Shown one piece after another: positions 33,346 through 44,975 of a DNA stretch of 64,000 bases (the first letter of the stretch is position 1; every line of letters starts with the position of its first letter). Under the pieces are notes generated by a model. It searched no databases, was not told the DNA's origin, and was given only the letters and a program-made list of their open reading frames with translations. This stretch comes from Chlorocebus sabaeus (taxonomy: Eukaryota; Chordata; Mammalia; Primates; Cercopithecidae), in the NCBI RefSeq assembly GCF_047675955.1, contig NC_132929.1, positions 34,960,421 to 35,024,420 on the forward strand, read 5' to 3'. The translations under genes were made by a program, and so were the position numbers.

Positions 33346-33419
33346 ATACAGTGTTCAATTCAATGGTGTTTTGTATGTTCACACCTCTGTCTAGTTTCTT
33401 TCTTTTATTTTTTCTTGTC

Positions 33420-33714
33420 TTTTTTTTTGAGACACAGTTTTCCTCTGTTGCCCAGGCTGGAGTGCAGTGGTGCGATCTCGGCTCACTGCACTGCAAGCTC
33501 CACCTCCCGGGTTCACGACATTCTCCTGCCTCAGGCTCCCAAGTAGCTGGGACTACAGGCGCCCGCCACCACTCCCAGCTAATTTTTTGTATTTTTAGTA
33601 GTGACGGGGTTTCACCGTGTTAGCCAGGATGGTCTCGATCTCCTGACCTCGTGATCTGTCCACCTCGGCCTCCCAAAGTGCTGAGGTTACAGGCGTGAGC
33701 CACCATGCCCAGCC
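33420..33714 (-). mobile_element. AluY-like, antisense
   Basis: A five-base step is duplicated ('cactgcactgcaagctcc'). 'ctagtttc' occurs on both sides. Confidence 0.95.
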
Positions 33715-33899
33715 ACCTCAATCTAGTTTCAAAGCATTTAAAGTATAGTTAAATGAAATCTGCATGAAAGTGAAGTTGAAGATTACTTGGTTGGTTCATA
33801 AGAAATTTCTGCATTTATTGAATTCACAAGTTGATTTAACTCTTAAATGGTAAATTTCTTAACTATATGAATATTTTTCACTTTGCTTTTTTATTTGCC

Positions 33900-34475
33900 T
33901 ATGGAGTAATGATAATAATGATAGTAATAGCTGTTATTTATGGAATGCTTACTACATGTGAAACACTTTGTGTATATATTTTGTTTTCCAATCCTCATAA
34001 CAACCTAATGAAATAGGTATTATCCTTTTTTATTTTTTATTATTATTTTTTAAGACAGAGTCCGCCCTGTTGTCCAGGCTAGAGTGCAGTGGCGTGATCT
34101 CGGCTCACTGCAAGCTCCGCCTCTTGAATTCAGGCCATTCTCCTGCCTCAGCCTCCTGAGTAGCTGGGACTACAGGCGCTCACCACCACGCCCGGTGAAT
34201 TTTTTATATTTTTAGTAGAGACAGGGTTTCACCGTGTTAGCCAGGATGGTCTCCACCTCCTGACCTCGTGATCTGCCCGCCTTGGCCTCCCAAAGTGCTG
34301 GGATTACAGGCATGAGCCACCACGCCTCGCCTGAAATAGGTATATTATTAACTTTTGACGGAAAAGGACACTGCAGCTCAGAGATTTTAGTTAACTTTTC
34401 CCAAGGCCACAGAGTTATCACTCAGCTGAGCTGAGATTTAATCCAAGTCAATCTGACCCCAAGACTTGACCTGTA
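33900..34475 (-). mobile_element. MIR, antisense, interrupted by an AluY
   Basis: The left part 'tagctgttatttatggaatg' and 'atcctcataacaacctaatg' continues right of the Alu with 'ggacactgcagctcagagat' and 'cccaaggccacagag'. Confidence 0.85.
34037..34331 (-). mobile_element. AluY-like, antisense, inside a MIR
   Basis: Full antisense Alu. 'tgaaataggtat' flanks both sides (about 34009 and 34332). Confidence 0.95.
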
Positions 34476-35389
34476 AATCACAGCAGAATAATGTTTCTTG
34501 TGGACACAGACTTATTAGATGTGACAAAAAGGAATTATGGAGAAATGTAAACTCTTAGGAACCAATAAAATGGATACACATAAACTCAATGTTAAATATT
34601 TGGAAATAAGGAATGAGAAGCTAACAAAATGCCAGACATTTTCATAGAACCATTCACAAGGGGATTTCATGCTGAAAGCTTTTCATATAAAATAAAAATA
34701 AAATAAAATAAAATAAAATAAAGGAGGGAAAGACAGGAGTACCAGAGGACAATGTGTGTTGAAGTTTAAAAGCTGCAGTAAAGAGTTTTGGTTGTATTTG
34801 AGATAAGCCGTGGGATGGTTTAAGCAGAGGAGTAACTGATCTGATTTACTCTGGTGTCTGTCTTGAGAATAAATTACGAGGGCATAAGAGAAGAAAGAGA
34901 AAGTAGAGAAACCAGTTTTAAGGCTATTGTAGTAGTGAGGTATGACGGTGGCTTGGATTACAATGACTGCAGAGGAAATAGAGATAGACACCAGTGGACT
35001 GACTTTGGCTAGAATGCAGAGGTAGAGTTCAGTGAACTTGTGATGCAGGAAAAGAGGAAAGAGAAATCAAGAATTTTGTCCTATCTGAAAGGAAACCTAT
35101 GCTAACGTTTTCCATTAAAAGAAAAAACAAACAAACAAAAAACCAATGTCATTTAATGTAGGAGATTCATATTTAATTACTCACCTGTCAAGATTTTTAA
35201 AACATGATTTATAACTATTACCGCTTCTCTTTTACATCACTGATTTCTCTTCCTTTACTGGATCATTCCTATCTGAAAGGAAACCTACACTAATATTTTC
35301 CATTTTTTAAAAAAATCAAAATAACTTTTCTTGATCCCACATCATTTCTTTCTGGCTACCTTCCCATTTGTCTGCTCCTTTTCACTGGG
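34476..35389. other. Non-Alu sequence with an (AAAAT)n run
   Basis: The AAAAT repeat covers about 34685-34722. 'ctatctgaaaggaaacct' occurs at about 35081 and again at 35268, with similar bases after it, a small local repeat. No gene seen. Confidence 0.5.
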
Positions 35390-35719
35390 GAACTTCTTGA
35401 AAGCATTGCTTATGGTCACTACATTCTGACCTCCCATCTTTTCCTTAGCTCACTCCAGCAGAGATTCTGTCCCCACCATTGCACCCAAACTGCCCTCATT
35501 AAGGTCACCGGTGACCTCCTTGTTGCCACATTCGTCACTCACTTTTTGGGCCATACCTTCTGGAACTTCTCAGCAGCCTTTGACCCAGCTGATCAATGGG
35601 TTCATACCCTCCTTGAAACTCTTCTTTTGGCTTCTGTGTTACCACACTCTCCTGGTTTTCTTTCAACTATGAAGGCTCTTTCTTCTCAGTGACCTTCCTT
35701 GGTTCTTGGTTCTTGATTT

Positions 35720-36039
35720 CTTTTTTTAAATTTTTTTATTTTTATTTATTTATTTTTTTGGGACGGAGTCTTGCTCTGTCACCCAGGCTGGAGTGCAGCG
35801 GTATGATCTCGGCTCACTACAAGCTCTGCCTCCCGGGTTCACACCATTCTCCTGCCTCAGCCTCCCGAGTAGCTGGGACTACAGGCGCCCACCACCACGC
35901 TGGGCTAATTTTTTGTATTTTTGGTAGAGACAGGGTTTCACTGTGTCAGCCAGGATGGTCTCGATCTCCTGACCTCGTGATCCACCCGCCTCGGCCTCCC
36001 AAAGTGCTGGAATTACAGGCGTGAGCCACCGCGCCCGGC
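35720..36039 (-). mobile_element. AluY-like, antisense, in the L2
   Basis: Low-divergence antisense Alu. The flanks 'ggttcttgatttct' and 'ggttcttcatttct' form its duplication, one mismatch. Confidence 0.95.
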
Positions 36040-36419
36040 TGGTTCTTCATTTCTAGCATCTGGTTCTTCCTTCTGTGGCCCAGGGCTTTGTTCTGAACCC
36101 CATACATTTCCCCATGTGCACATCTTCCCGAGATAATCCCATCCAGTCACAGGGCTTTCTGTATCTCCTATATACTAACGCTAATCAAAGGATAGCTTCT
36201 GCTCAAATGCTCCCCAAAACCTCAGACTCATAGCTCCAGCTGCCATCTCGATGTTTTTTCTTAGAGGTTGATAGGCATTACATACTTGACAAGTCCAAAA
36301 CTAAGCTCTTGATATCCACCACTGAAACCTGCTGTTACCACAGAGTTCTCCATTTCGTAAATGGCATCATCATTTACCTATTTGCTTATGTTACAGAAAG
36401 AAAGGCCAGATATGATCCA

Positions 36420-36525
36420 GTAATTTTATTGTATAGAAATGGGGTCTTGCTATGTTGACCAGGCTGGTCTCAAACTCCTGGTCTCAAGAGATCCTCCTGC
36501 TTCGACCTCCCAAAGTGTTGGGATA
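36420..36525 (-). mobile_element. Alu arm fragment, antisense
   Basis: 'ggggtcttgctatgttgacc' to 'cctcccaaagtgttggga' is about 100 bases of one Alu arm with neither head nor tail. Confidence 0.8.
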
Positions 36526-36645
36526 TTTTTTCCCCTTAGAATGTAAGCTCCATGAGGGCATGGACCACACAATGACTACTGTGTCCCTGTGCCTGAAATA
36601 GTGCCTGATACCATCTAGGTGCTTGAGGGATGAATAAATTGAGGC

Positions 36646-36992
36646 CGAAACAAATAAAATGACTTACCCCAACTCATTCAGTTGGTGGGCCATGAAGCCA
36701 GAATTTGAACGCAAGTCTTTGACTCTAGTTTTGGAGTCCTTCTTTTTCATTACAATTAATGTAATATGTGTTCAGCAGATAATTACTTTAATTATCTGAG
36801 TTATGGAAAAAGGCCCCTGACTTTTGTTATTCATAAGCCTCATTTAAAAATTGCTAAGTTTTTTTTTTCTTTTTTGTTGCTTTATGAAGTATTCTTACTG
36901 TTACATGGAAAAATCATACTTTAAATGAATACTGTATCTGGAAAATATTTTTGTATTAGTAAAATAGGCTTTGCCTTGGCTATTCTTTTGTT
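36646..36992. other. Short MIR-like piece, then unassigned sequence
   Basis: 36640-36735 reads like antisense MIR ('gacttaccccaactcattca', 'ggccatgaagccagaatttg'). The rest is AT-rich with no signal. Confidence 0.45.
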
Positions 36993-37279
36993 TGTTTGTT
37001 TTTTGAGAGAGGATCTCACTCTGTTGCTCATACTGGAGTACAGTGGCATGATCATAGCTCACTGCAGCTTCAACCTCCCAGGCTTAAGTGAGCCTCCTGC
37101 CTCAGCCTCCTGAGTAGCTGGGACTACAGGCCTGCATCACCATGACTGGATAATTATTTTATTTTGTAGAGATGGGGTTTTGCTATGCTGCCCAGGCTGG
37201 TCTTGAACTCCTGGCCTCACGTGATCCTCCTGTCTTGGCCTCCTGTTGGGTTTACAGGCATGAGCCACTGCACCCAGCT
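36993..37279 (-). mobile_element. AluJ-like, antisense
   Basis: Diverged antisense Alu with 'ggatctcactctgttgctca', 'cctcccaggcttaagtgagc' and 'gagccactgcacccagc'. Confidence 0.92.
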
Positions 37280-37691
37280 GACTATTCTATTTTTAATGGG
37301 CTCAAACTGAACTTAAAAACCATCTTCTGATTTTGTTTGGTCAGAAAGTTATTAAAATATATTTGGAACAATTTGCTATGCAGTCAATGAGTTTATGTTC
37401 TTGTGAACAAAATTAGTTTTTAAATTAATGTCTTAAGTCCTCTAAAAAAGGCTTCATAATGCCATTCTAAATGGAAGAATTGTGGTTTGCTAACCACACT
37501 TTTTGAATGTCTCCAAAACAGAAATACAGAAATTATGTCCTGGGAAGAAAGGCAGTAAGACTCTTAAATAAATAACCAGAGGATTTTCAGAACAATAGGT
37601 ATGCATACTTTAAAAATATTCTATAATTTATTTCTCTTAACTCTGGATGAAAATTTTTTTTTTTTTTTTCCCTCTAAGAAATACACGTACT
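37280..37691. other. Non-Alu sequence, nothing recognised
   Basis: AT-rich, with a T-run near 37650-37667. Confidence 0.5.
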
Positions 37692-37999
37692 GGCCGGGTG
37701 TGGTGGCTCACACCTTAGTCCCAGCACTTTGGGAGACCAAGGCGGGCAGATCACTTGAGGTTAGGAGTTTGAGACCAGCCTGACCAACATGAAGAAACCC
37801 TGTCTCTACTTCTCTACTAGAAATACAAAATTAGCTGGGCGTGGTGGCGCATGCCTGTAATCCCAGCTACTGGGAGGCTGAGGCAGGAGAATCACTTGAA
37901 CCCGGGAGGCAGAGGTTGTGGTGAACCAAGATCACGCCACTGTACTCCAGCCTGGGCAACAAGAGCGAAACTCCGTATCAAAAACAAACAAACAAACAA
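37692..37999 (+). mobile_element. AluS-like
   Basis: Head 'ggccgggtgtggtggctcac', with 'ctctacttctctact' showing a small duplication, and an (AAAC)n tail. The flanks 'aagaaatacacgtact' and 'aagaaatacgtgtact' form its duplication. Confidence 0.96.
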
Positions 38000-38460
38000 A
38001 GAAATACGTGTACTTAGTTTATAAAACCAAACATGCTTATACTGATGTTTCTCCATCTTTCACTGTTAGACATTATCTAGTCACTTGCTACTAAGGAAGG
38101 TGAGGATTTAGTTCTCCAACACGCCTCCACATACCTCTGCCACATACACTTCCCCCCTTAGCTTCTCAATAGAGTGACATAGCGATCTTTGATTAAACCA
38201 ACACTCAGTAATATATTTACATTATGACTGTTGTTCACAGCTGAGTCAAGTATGATTGAACACATTTCTTTTAACTCTTAGCATTAAGCATTGCCTTTTT
38301 TGGGCTATTAGTTTTTTATGCACATATCACTAGTTCATCTATAAGCTTTCTGACAGAACTATAATTCCTCTCGCTAATATCAAACATATCAGACAATCTG
38401 TTGCTGTTTCTTTCTCCCATTTGCCTGGGAGTGACCTCCCTATAGTGCTCTACTTCTTGG
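38000..38460. other. Non-Alu sequence, nothing recognised
   Basis: No gene or named repeat. Confidence 0.5.
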
Positions 38461-38461
38461 T

Positions 38462-38767
38462 TTTATTTTATTTTTTATTTTTGGGGGGACCGAGTCTCAC
38501 TCTGTTGCCCAGGCTGGAGTGCAGTGGTGTGATCTCGGCTCACTGCAGCCTCTGCCTCCTGGGTTCAAGCGATTCTCCTGCTTCAGCCTCCTGAGCAGCT
38601 AGGATTACAGGTGCGTGCCATCAAGCCCAGCTAAGTTTTGTATTTTTAGTAGAGACAGAGTTTCTCCATGTTGGCCAGGCTGATCTTAAACTCCTGACCT
38701 CAAGTGATTTGCTTGTCTCAGCCTCCCAAAGTGCTGGGATTACTGGCGTGAGCCACCATGCCTGGCC
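38462..38767 (-). mobile_element. AluS-like, antisense
   Basis: Full antisense Alu ending 'gtgagccaccatgcctggcc'. Confidence 0.95.
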
Positions 38768-38874
38768 TCTTTTAGCTATTTTTAAATGTGCAATTAAATT
38801 ATTATTGACTTGTTGGTAGCAAAAGTTACCCTGTTGTGCTATCAAATACTAGATATTATTTATTTCTGTTTTTT

Positions 38875-39690
38875 TTTTTATACTCATTAACCATACACTC
38901 TGCCCCCACAGCCCCCAGTCTCCTTCCCAGCATCTGGTAACTGCCATTCTACCCTCTATCTCCATGAGTTCAATTGTTTTAATTTTTAGCTCCCACACAT
39001 GAGTGAGAACATGCAAAGTTTATCTGTGCCTGGTTTATTTTACTTAACATAATGACCTCCAGTTCCATCCATGTTGTTGTAAATGACAGGATCTCATTCT
39101 TTTTTATGGCTAAATAGTATTCCGTTCTGTATAGATACCATATTTTCTTTATCCATTCATCTGTTGACATACACTTAGGTTGCTTCCAAATTTTTGTTAT
39201 TGTGAATAGTGCTGTGATAAACATAGGAGTGCAGATATCTCTTCAATATACTTGTTTCCTTTCTTTTGGGTATCTATTTGGCAGTGAAATTGCTGGGTCA
39301 TATAATAGCTCTATTTTTAGTTTTTTGAAGAACTTCCAAACTGTTTTCCATAGTGGCTGTGCTAATTTACATTTCCACCAACAGTGTACAAGGATTCCCT
39401 CTTCTCTACATCTTTGCTAGCATTTGTTATTGCCTATCTTTTGGATAAAAGCCATTTTAACTGGGGTGAGATGATGTCTCACTGTAGTTTTGATTTGCAT
39501 TTCTCTGATGATCAATGATGTTGAATACCTTTTCATACACCTGTTTGCCATTTGCGTGTCTTCTTTTGAGAAATGTCTATTGAGATCTTTTGCCCATTTT
39601 AAGTCGGATTATTAGATACTTTTCCTGTAGAGTTGGTTGCATTCCTTATATATTGTGATTATTAATTCCTTGTCAGATGAGTATTCTGCT
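38875..39690 (-). mobile_element. Older L1 (L1M/L1P-like), ORF2 3' part, antisense
   Basis: The plus strand reads the complement of L1 ORF2: 'cctccagttccatccatgtt', 'ttccaccaacagtgtacaag' and 'tgatttgcatttctctgatg'. A short minus-strand frame (38979-39224) still shows ORF2 C-terminal residues such as 'TEYYLAIKKNEILSFTTTWM'. Divergence is far above that of the 12.7 kb L1. Confidence 0.92.
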
Positions 39691-39818
39691 TAATCCAGTC
39701 TGCAGTGATTGCTCTCCATCAGACTTGCTGGACATCACTCTTGGGGCTTTCTTTTGTCGTAGTCCTGAGAATTCTCTTTGCTATTATTATTATTATTATT
39801 ATTATTATCATTATTATT
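39691..39818. other. Unassigned sequence with (ATT)n
   Basis: The (ATT)n run at about 39782-39818 abuts the Alu fragment and probably grew from its tail. Confidence 0.5.
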
Positions 39819-39956
39819 GAGACAGAGTCTTACTATGTTGCCCAGGCTGGTCTCGAATTCCTGGGCTCAAGTGATCCTCTGGCCTCAGCCTCCCCAGTAG
39901 CTGGGATTATAGGCACCTGCCATGGTTCCTTTGATATTACCTTGGGGTACATCTTC
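39819..39956 (-). mobile_element. Alu fragment plus 36-bp flank, copy A
   Basis: An antisense Alu arm from 'gagacagagtcttactatg' to 'gggattataggcacctgc', then non-Alu bases 'catggttcctttgatattac'. The same arm and the same non-Alu bases recur at 42235-42370. Confidence 0.85.
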
Positions 39957-39978
39957 TACTGCCTAGAGCCATGTCTAC

Positions 39979-40288
39979 TCTTTTTTTTTTTTTTTTTTTT
40001 TTTTTTGAGATAGTCTCACTCTGTCACCCAGGGTGGAGTGCAGTGGTACAATCTCGGCTCACTGCAACTTTTGTCTCCCAAGTCCAAGCTATTCTCATGC
40101 CTCAACCTCCCAAGTAGCTGGAATTAGAGGTGCAGGCCACCATGCCCAGCTACATTTTGTATTTTTAGTAGAGATGGGATTTCGCCGTGTTAGCCAGGCT
40201 GATCTCGAACTCCTGAGCTCAAGTGATCTGCCTGCCTCCGCCTCTCAAAGTGCTGGGATTACAGGTGTGAGCCACCACACCCCTCCCA
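39979..40288 (-). mobile_element. Alu, antisense
   Basis: Long T-run, 'gagatagtctcactctgtc', both arms, head complement 'gtgagccaccacacccct'. Confidence 0.93.
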
Positions 40289-40299
40289 TCTACTCCTTT

Positions 40300-40800
40300 T
40301 TTATCTACTTTCTCATACCTAGCAAATATTTCTCAGTGGATTCCTGAGAAAACGGTGCATATGAGGTACATTGTTGTGAACTGAAGTACATGAAAATATT
40401 TTATTCTGCTCTCAGTCTTAATGGATAGTTTAACTGGGTGTAGAATTCCGGAATGGAAATAAGTTTCTCTCAGGATTTTAAAGGTACTCTTCTTTCTTCA
40501 ACAGCTAATATTGGGAAGACTGATGCTATTTGGATTCCTAATTCTTTATATGTAATGTTTACTGTCTGGAAATTTTTGGATTTTGTTTTTATCTTTGTGT
40601 TCTGAAATTTCAAAGTCAGTTTTCTTTGTATGAATCTTTTTTTTCATTTACTTTGCCAGGTTTCTGGTAGTTCTGTTCAATGTAGAAACTCATGTCCTTC
40701 CATTATAAGAAAATTTCTTCTACAACTTTTGCAACTTTAGGGGTTTTACTCTGAGCACCCTTACTGGTCATCCTGTCCTTCGGTATTGCCTATAAAAAAT
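40300..40800. mobile_element. Probable old interspersed repeat, family not assigned
   Basis: Passages such as 'cagtggattcctgagaaaac' and 'agtttaactgggtgtagaat' are familiar from dispersed mammalian repeats, but I cannot place them safely. Confidence 0.35.
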
Positions 40801-41608
40801 GCCTGTGTTAAATAATTTTTTAAAGCTTTACTTAGGATTGTTCTTCTCTAAACTTAATAAAAGGAAAGCTGATATCTCCTGTGGAAATGTTCCTACATAT
40901 ACCATTATTATCTCCCCTTAGAAAAAGGGTTGACTCTTGCTTGGAAAAACAAGGGTTAAATTGATTATGTTAAAGTTGGTATTAGGCATATTTGGGCTTT
41001 AAACTTACAATGAATTAGCAATAACTTTGCATATATCACTGATTGTATTTTAAAAAGTTTTGACTTTTATGTACTGTAATTAGAAAAATTTTGTCTCCAT
41101 GTGTAAAATAAAATAGTTGAATCAGGATTAATTAGACTTTCACTTTTCTCATTGGATTTGGGATAAATAAGCCAGGGAAATTTAAGCCCTAATTTCTGAT
41201 GTAAGAGATGTAGGCAGAAGTCCTAGTTAGGAATAGGTGCTCTCCTGATGCTGAGAACAGGGCAGGCAGGTGGAGAAGAGTCTTAGAGGGTTGAGTCCAG
41301 GCCAGGTAGTAGGACTAGGGAGGTACCCGTCTTCTTTGTTCTGGGGATGCTTTGTAATTTTACTTTATCACTGAGAATAAACCAAAACAATAAAAAAATA
41401 AAAATAAACCAAACAGCTGAAAGAAAGGGCCAAATAATCGTCTGGTGGTGGTGATCACGGACTCCTCAACCGTTGCCAGCCACATTTATCCTCAGAGATT
41501 TTCACTGGGAGAAAGAATGATTTCAATCAGCAGGGGGATGGGGAGGATGGGACAGTGATGTCACTTCCACCCTTCCTGTGGCACCAAATACACAGACCTA
41601 TTTCCCTT
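40801..41608. other. Non-Alu sequence, nothing recognised
   Basis: AT-rich. A run of AAATAA steps lies near 41385-41410. Confidence 0.5.
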
Positions 41609-41898
41609 TTTTTTTTTTTGAGATGGAGTCTTGCTCTGTCACCCAGGCTGGAGTGCAGTGGCACAATCTCAGCTCATTGCAACCTCCGCCTCCTGGGTTC
41701 AAGCAATTCTCCTGCCTTGGGGTCCGGAGTAGCTGGGGTTACAGGCACGTGCCACCACACCTGGCTAATTTTTGTATTTTTAGTAGAGTTGGGATTTCAC
41801 TGTATTGGTCAGGCTGCTCTTGAACTCCTGACCTCGTGATCTGCCCACATTGTCCTCCCAAAGTACTGGGATTACAGGCATGAGCCACTGCACCCAGC
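41609..41898 (-). mobile_element. AluS-like, antisense
   Basis: Full antisense Alu, first of three Alu pieces in a row. Confidence 0.95.
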
Positions 41899-41899
41899 A

Positions 41900-42209
41900 T
41901 TTTATTTATTTATTTATTTTTTGAGACGGAGTCATGTTTTCTCGCCCAGGCTGGGGTACAGTGGCTGGATTTCAGCTCACTGCAAGCTCCACCTCCCGGG
42001 TTTATGACATTCTCTTGCCTCAGCCTTCCGAGTAGCTGGGACTACAGTACAGCGTCCGCCACCTTGCCCGGCTAGTTTTTTGTATTTTTTAGTAGAGATG
42101 GGGTTTCACCGTGTTAGCCAGGATGGTCTCGATCTCCTGACCTCGTGATCCACCCGTCTCAGCCTCCCAAAGTGCTGGGATTACAAGCTTGAGCCACCGC
42201 GCCCGGCCT
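41900..42209 (-). mobile_element. AluY of the Old World monkey type, antisense
   Basis: Ends 'aagcttgagccaccgcgccc'. It has the 'gtggctggatttcagctc' variant of the right arm and an (ATTT)n tail. It abuts the T-run of the next Alu fragment. Confidence 0.93.
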
Positions 42210-42370
42210 TTTTTTTTTTTTTTTTTTTTTTTTTGAGACAGAGTCTTACTATGTTGCCCAGGCTGGTCTCGAATTCCTGGGCTTAAGTAATCCTCTGGCT
42301 TCAACTTCAACTAGCTGGGATTATAGGCACCTGCCATGGTTCCTTTGATATTACCTTGGGGTGCATCTTC
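42210..42370 (-). mobile_element. Alu fragment plus 36-bp flank, copy B
   Basis: A T-run of about 26, then the same Alu arm as at 39819, followed by the same non-Alu bases 'catggttcctttgatattac' and 'cttggggtgcatcttc', with one mismatch in the 36-base flank. Confidence 0.85.
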
Positions 42371-43025
42371 CCCAAGGAAACTCAAAGAGAGCTTAAATAA
42401 CTTGCCCAAGCACGTACAGATAGTTTCCAGCACCTTTAAAGCATGAATTCCCCTTAAGGGAAGAAAGAAAATGTCAATTTTATTATTTATGTTTTCAGGG
42501 GAAGAAAATGCTATTTCCTGAGTCTACAGTGATGAAAACCTACTACATGACTATGTGGGTTTCCAGTGCCTGGTAGAGAATCCTGCAACCCATTTACATT
42601 GCCTTGGGAAACCTGTGTGTGTGTGTGAAAATGATTTAGGTGTATTCAAATATGGGAGGGAAAACAAAGACAATTACACCTATTTATCTCTTTAAAAGCA
42701 ATGGCATAATATTAGTTTGTTTTACTTTGTTATTTTTCTTTTTTCTTTAATTTTATTTTACTTGAAGTACAGGATGTGTATTGTCTATTAATTACAATTT
42801 TTAAACACTGCATCACTCTGTATGCCTTTTCCTGGCAGGCATGTACTTATAAAGCACTTGCTTCAGTTTCATTAATTAAGAAGATACTGAAATCCCAAAA
42901 CATGTTTGATTCTGTATATTTTAAACTAACAATTGTTTGATTGGATTTATCCGAGTAAGTACACGAACCTTCACTCCTTTGCTAGTGCAGACCTGAGATG
43001 AAGGTGTAAGAAATCAGAGATAATG
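42371..43025. other. Non-Alu sequence, nothing recognised
   Basis: AT-rich, no gene. Confidence 0.5.
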
Positions 43026-43321
43026 GGCCGGGCGCGGTGGCTCAAGCTTGTAATCCCAGCACTTTGGGAGGCCGAGATGGGCGGATCACGAGGTCAGGAG
43101 ATCGAGACCATCCTGGCTAACACGGTGAAACCCCATCTCTACCAAAAATACAAAAAAATAAGCCGGGCGAGGTGGTGGGCACCTGTAGTCCCAGCTGCTC
43201 GGGAGGCTGAGGCAGGAGAATTTCACGAACCCGGGAGGCGGAGCTTGCAGTGAGCGGAGATCTGGCCACTGCACTCCAGCCTGGGCGACAGAGCGAGACT
43301 CCGTCTCAAAAAAAAAAAAAA
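43026..43321 (+). mobile_element. AluY of the Old World monkey type
   Basis: Head 'ggccgggcgcggtggctcaa', right arm 'gatctggccactgcactcc'. 'agaaatcagagataatg' flanks both sides exactly. Confidence 0.97.
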
Positions 43322-43442
43322 AAGAAATCAGAGATAATGTTAAAATTAATTTGCTCCCTCAAAATAATTTTTATAAGTTACTATTCACATTCTTTGACAT
43401 GTGCTGGCCTTGGGGAAGACAGGGGAATGAAAACAACATTTA

Positions 43443-43758
43443 GGGCCGGGCGTTGTGGCTCAAGCCTGTAATCCCAGCACTTTGGGAGGCCGAGACAGGC
43501 GGATCACGAGGTCAGGAGATCGAGACCATCCTGGCTAACACGGTGAAAGCCCGTCTTTACTAAAAAATACAAAAAAAACTAGCCGGGCGAGGTGGCGGGC
43601 GCCTGTAGTCCCAGCTACTCGGGAGGCTGAGGCAGGAGAATGGCGTGAACCCGAGAGGCTGAGCTTGTAGTGAGCTGAGATCCAGCCACTGCACTCCAAC
43701 CTGGGCGACAGAGCGAGACTCCGTCTCAAAAAAAAAAAAAAAGAAAAAAAAAAGAAAA
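43443..43758 (+). mobile_element. AluY of the Old World monkey type
   Basis: Head variant 'gtggctcaagcctgtaatcc' and 'gatccagccactgcactcc'. 'gaaaacaacattta' flanks both sides (43429-43442 and 43759-43772). Confidence 0.97.
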
Positions 43759-43879
43759 GAAAACAACATTTATTTAGTTTTCACTGTGCCATGCACTTTA
43801 CCTACTGAAGTTTGTAAGGCATTTTTCCTCTTCAGTCTCATTTGGTTTTTATGTGGCAATTTTGCACCTGGTACAAAGC

Positions 43880-44060
43880 ACAGCTGTGACATCAGAGGGG
43901 CCCAAGGTCAAATTCTAGCTCTAGAACTTAATAGCTTTGGGGCCTCGGACAAGTTACATAACACCTCTAAGCCTAAGTTTATTCATAAACTGTTGCAAGG
44001 AAAAAATAAAATACTATAAGTAAGCATTTAGCACAAGGCCTGACATAAACATTGCCTATA
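43880..44060 (+). mobile_element. MIR, sense
   Basis: 'tcaaattctagctctagaac', 'ggacaagttacataacacct' and 'cataaactgttgcaagga' follow the sense MIR order. Confidence 0.8.
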
Positions 44061-44184
44061 TGATTGCACCAGGGCCAGGGCCGAGGGGAGGTGAGTGAGG
44101 CAAAATTTAAGGTGCAACATTTAAGGCAAACTCAATTATCAAGATAAATAGTATTTTAATGCGATATTTAAAAAATCAAAATTG

Positions 44185-44484
44185 GACCAGGCGCAGTGAC
44201 TCACGTCTGTAATCCCAGCACTTTGGGAGGCCGAGGTGGGTGGATCATGAGGTTAGGCGTTCAAAACCAGCCTGATCAACATGGTGAAACCCTGACTCGA
44301 CTAAAAAATACAAAAATTAGCCAGGCGTAGTGGCACACACCTGTAATCCCAGCTACTCGGGAGGCTAAGGCAGGAGAATTTCTGGAACCTGGGAGACGGT
44401 GGTTGCAGTGAGCCAAGATCGCACCATTGCACTCCAGCCTGGGCGGCAAGAGCAAAACTCCATCTCAAAAAAAAAAAAAAAAAA
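44185..44484 (+). mobile_element. AluS-like
   Basis: Head 'ggaccaggcgcagtgactca', A tail. Flanks 'tcaaaattg' and 'tcgaaattg'. Confidence 0.95.
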
Positions 44485-44679
44485 AGTCGAAATTGATGCA
44501 AAATATCCATGATTAATAAAAAATGAAAATTTTCAATAAGGACAGGGTCGATATTCCTAATTTTCTTTGCCTGGCTTTAATACGACTTGCTATGGCACTG
44601 TATACCACAACCTTATGTGAGGGGTATTGTCATTTCTTTTTTGTTGTTGAACAGAAGTTCAAGTTGTCTTTCTTTTCTT

Positions 44680-44975
44680 TTTCTTTTTTTGAGACGGAGT
44701 CTTGCTTTTGTTGCCTAGGCTGGAGTTCAATGGCACGATCTCAGCTCACTGCAACCTCTGCCTCCCACATTCAAGCGATTCTCCTGCCTCAGCCTCCCGA
44801 ATAGCTGGGATTACAGGCTCCCCCCACCACACCTGGCTAATTTTGCATTTTTGGTAGAGACGGGGTTTCTCCATGTTGGTCAGGCTGGTCTCGAACTCCC
44901 GACCTCAGGTGCTCTGCCCACCTCGGCCTCCCAAAGTGCTGGGATTACAGGCGTGAGCCACCATGCCCAGCCCAA
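44680..44975 (-). mobile_element. AluS-like, antisense
   Basis: Full antisense Alu with 'caagttgt' on both sides. Confidence 0.95.

Larger units (their letters stand above)
32985..33760. mobile_element. Old LINE-derived fragment (L1M-like), interrupted by two Alus
   Basis: 'gaggtgaaatttcacataac' and 'ttaaccattttaaagtgttt' continue after an Alu with 'cagtgttcaattcaatggtg', then 'caatctagtttcaaagcatt' after a second Alu. The same family appears at 16355-16640. The name is from memory. Confidence 0.5.
35390..36645 (+). mobile_element. L2 LINE, ORF2 and 3' end, with Alu inserts
   Basis: ORF2-type passages 'aaggtcaccggtgacctcct', 'cagcctttgacccagctgat' and 'gtccaaaactaagctcttga' come before the 3' end 'aatgtaagctccatgagggc'. 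An AluY and a small Alu piece are inserted. This is a decayed non-LTR reverse transcriptase gene. Confidence 0.85.
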
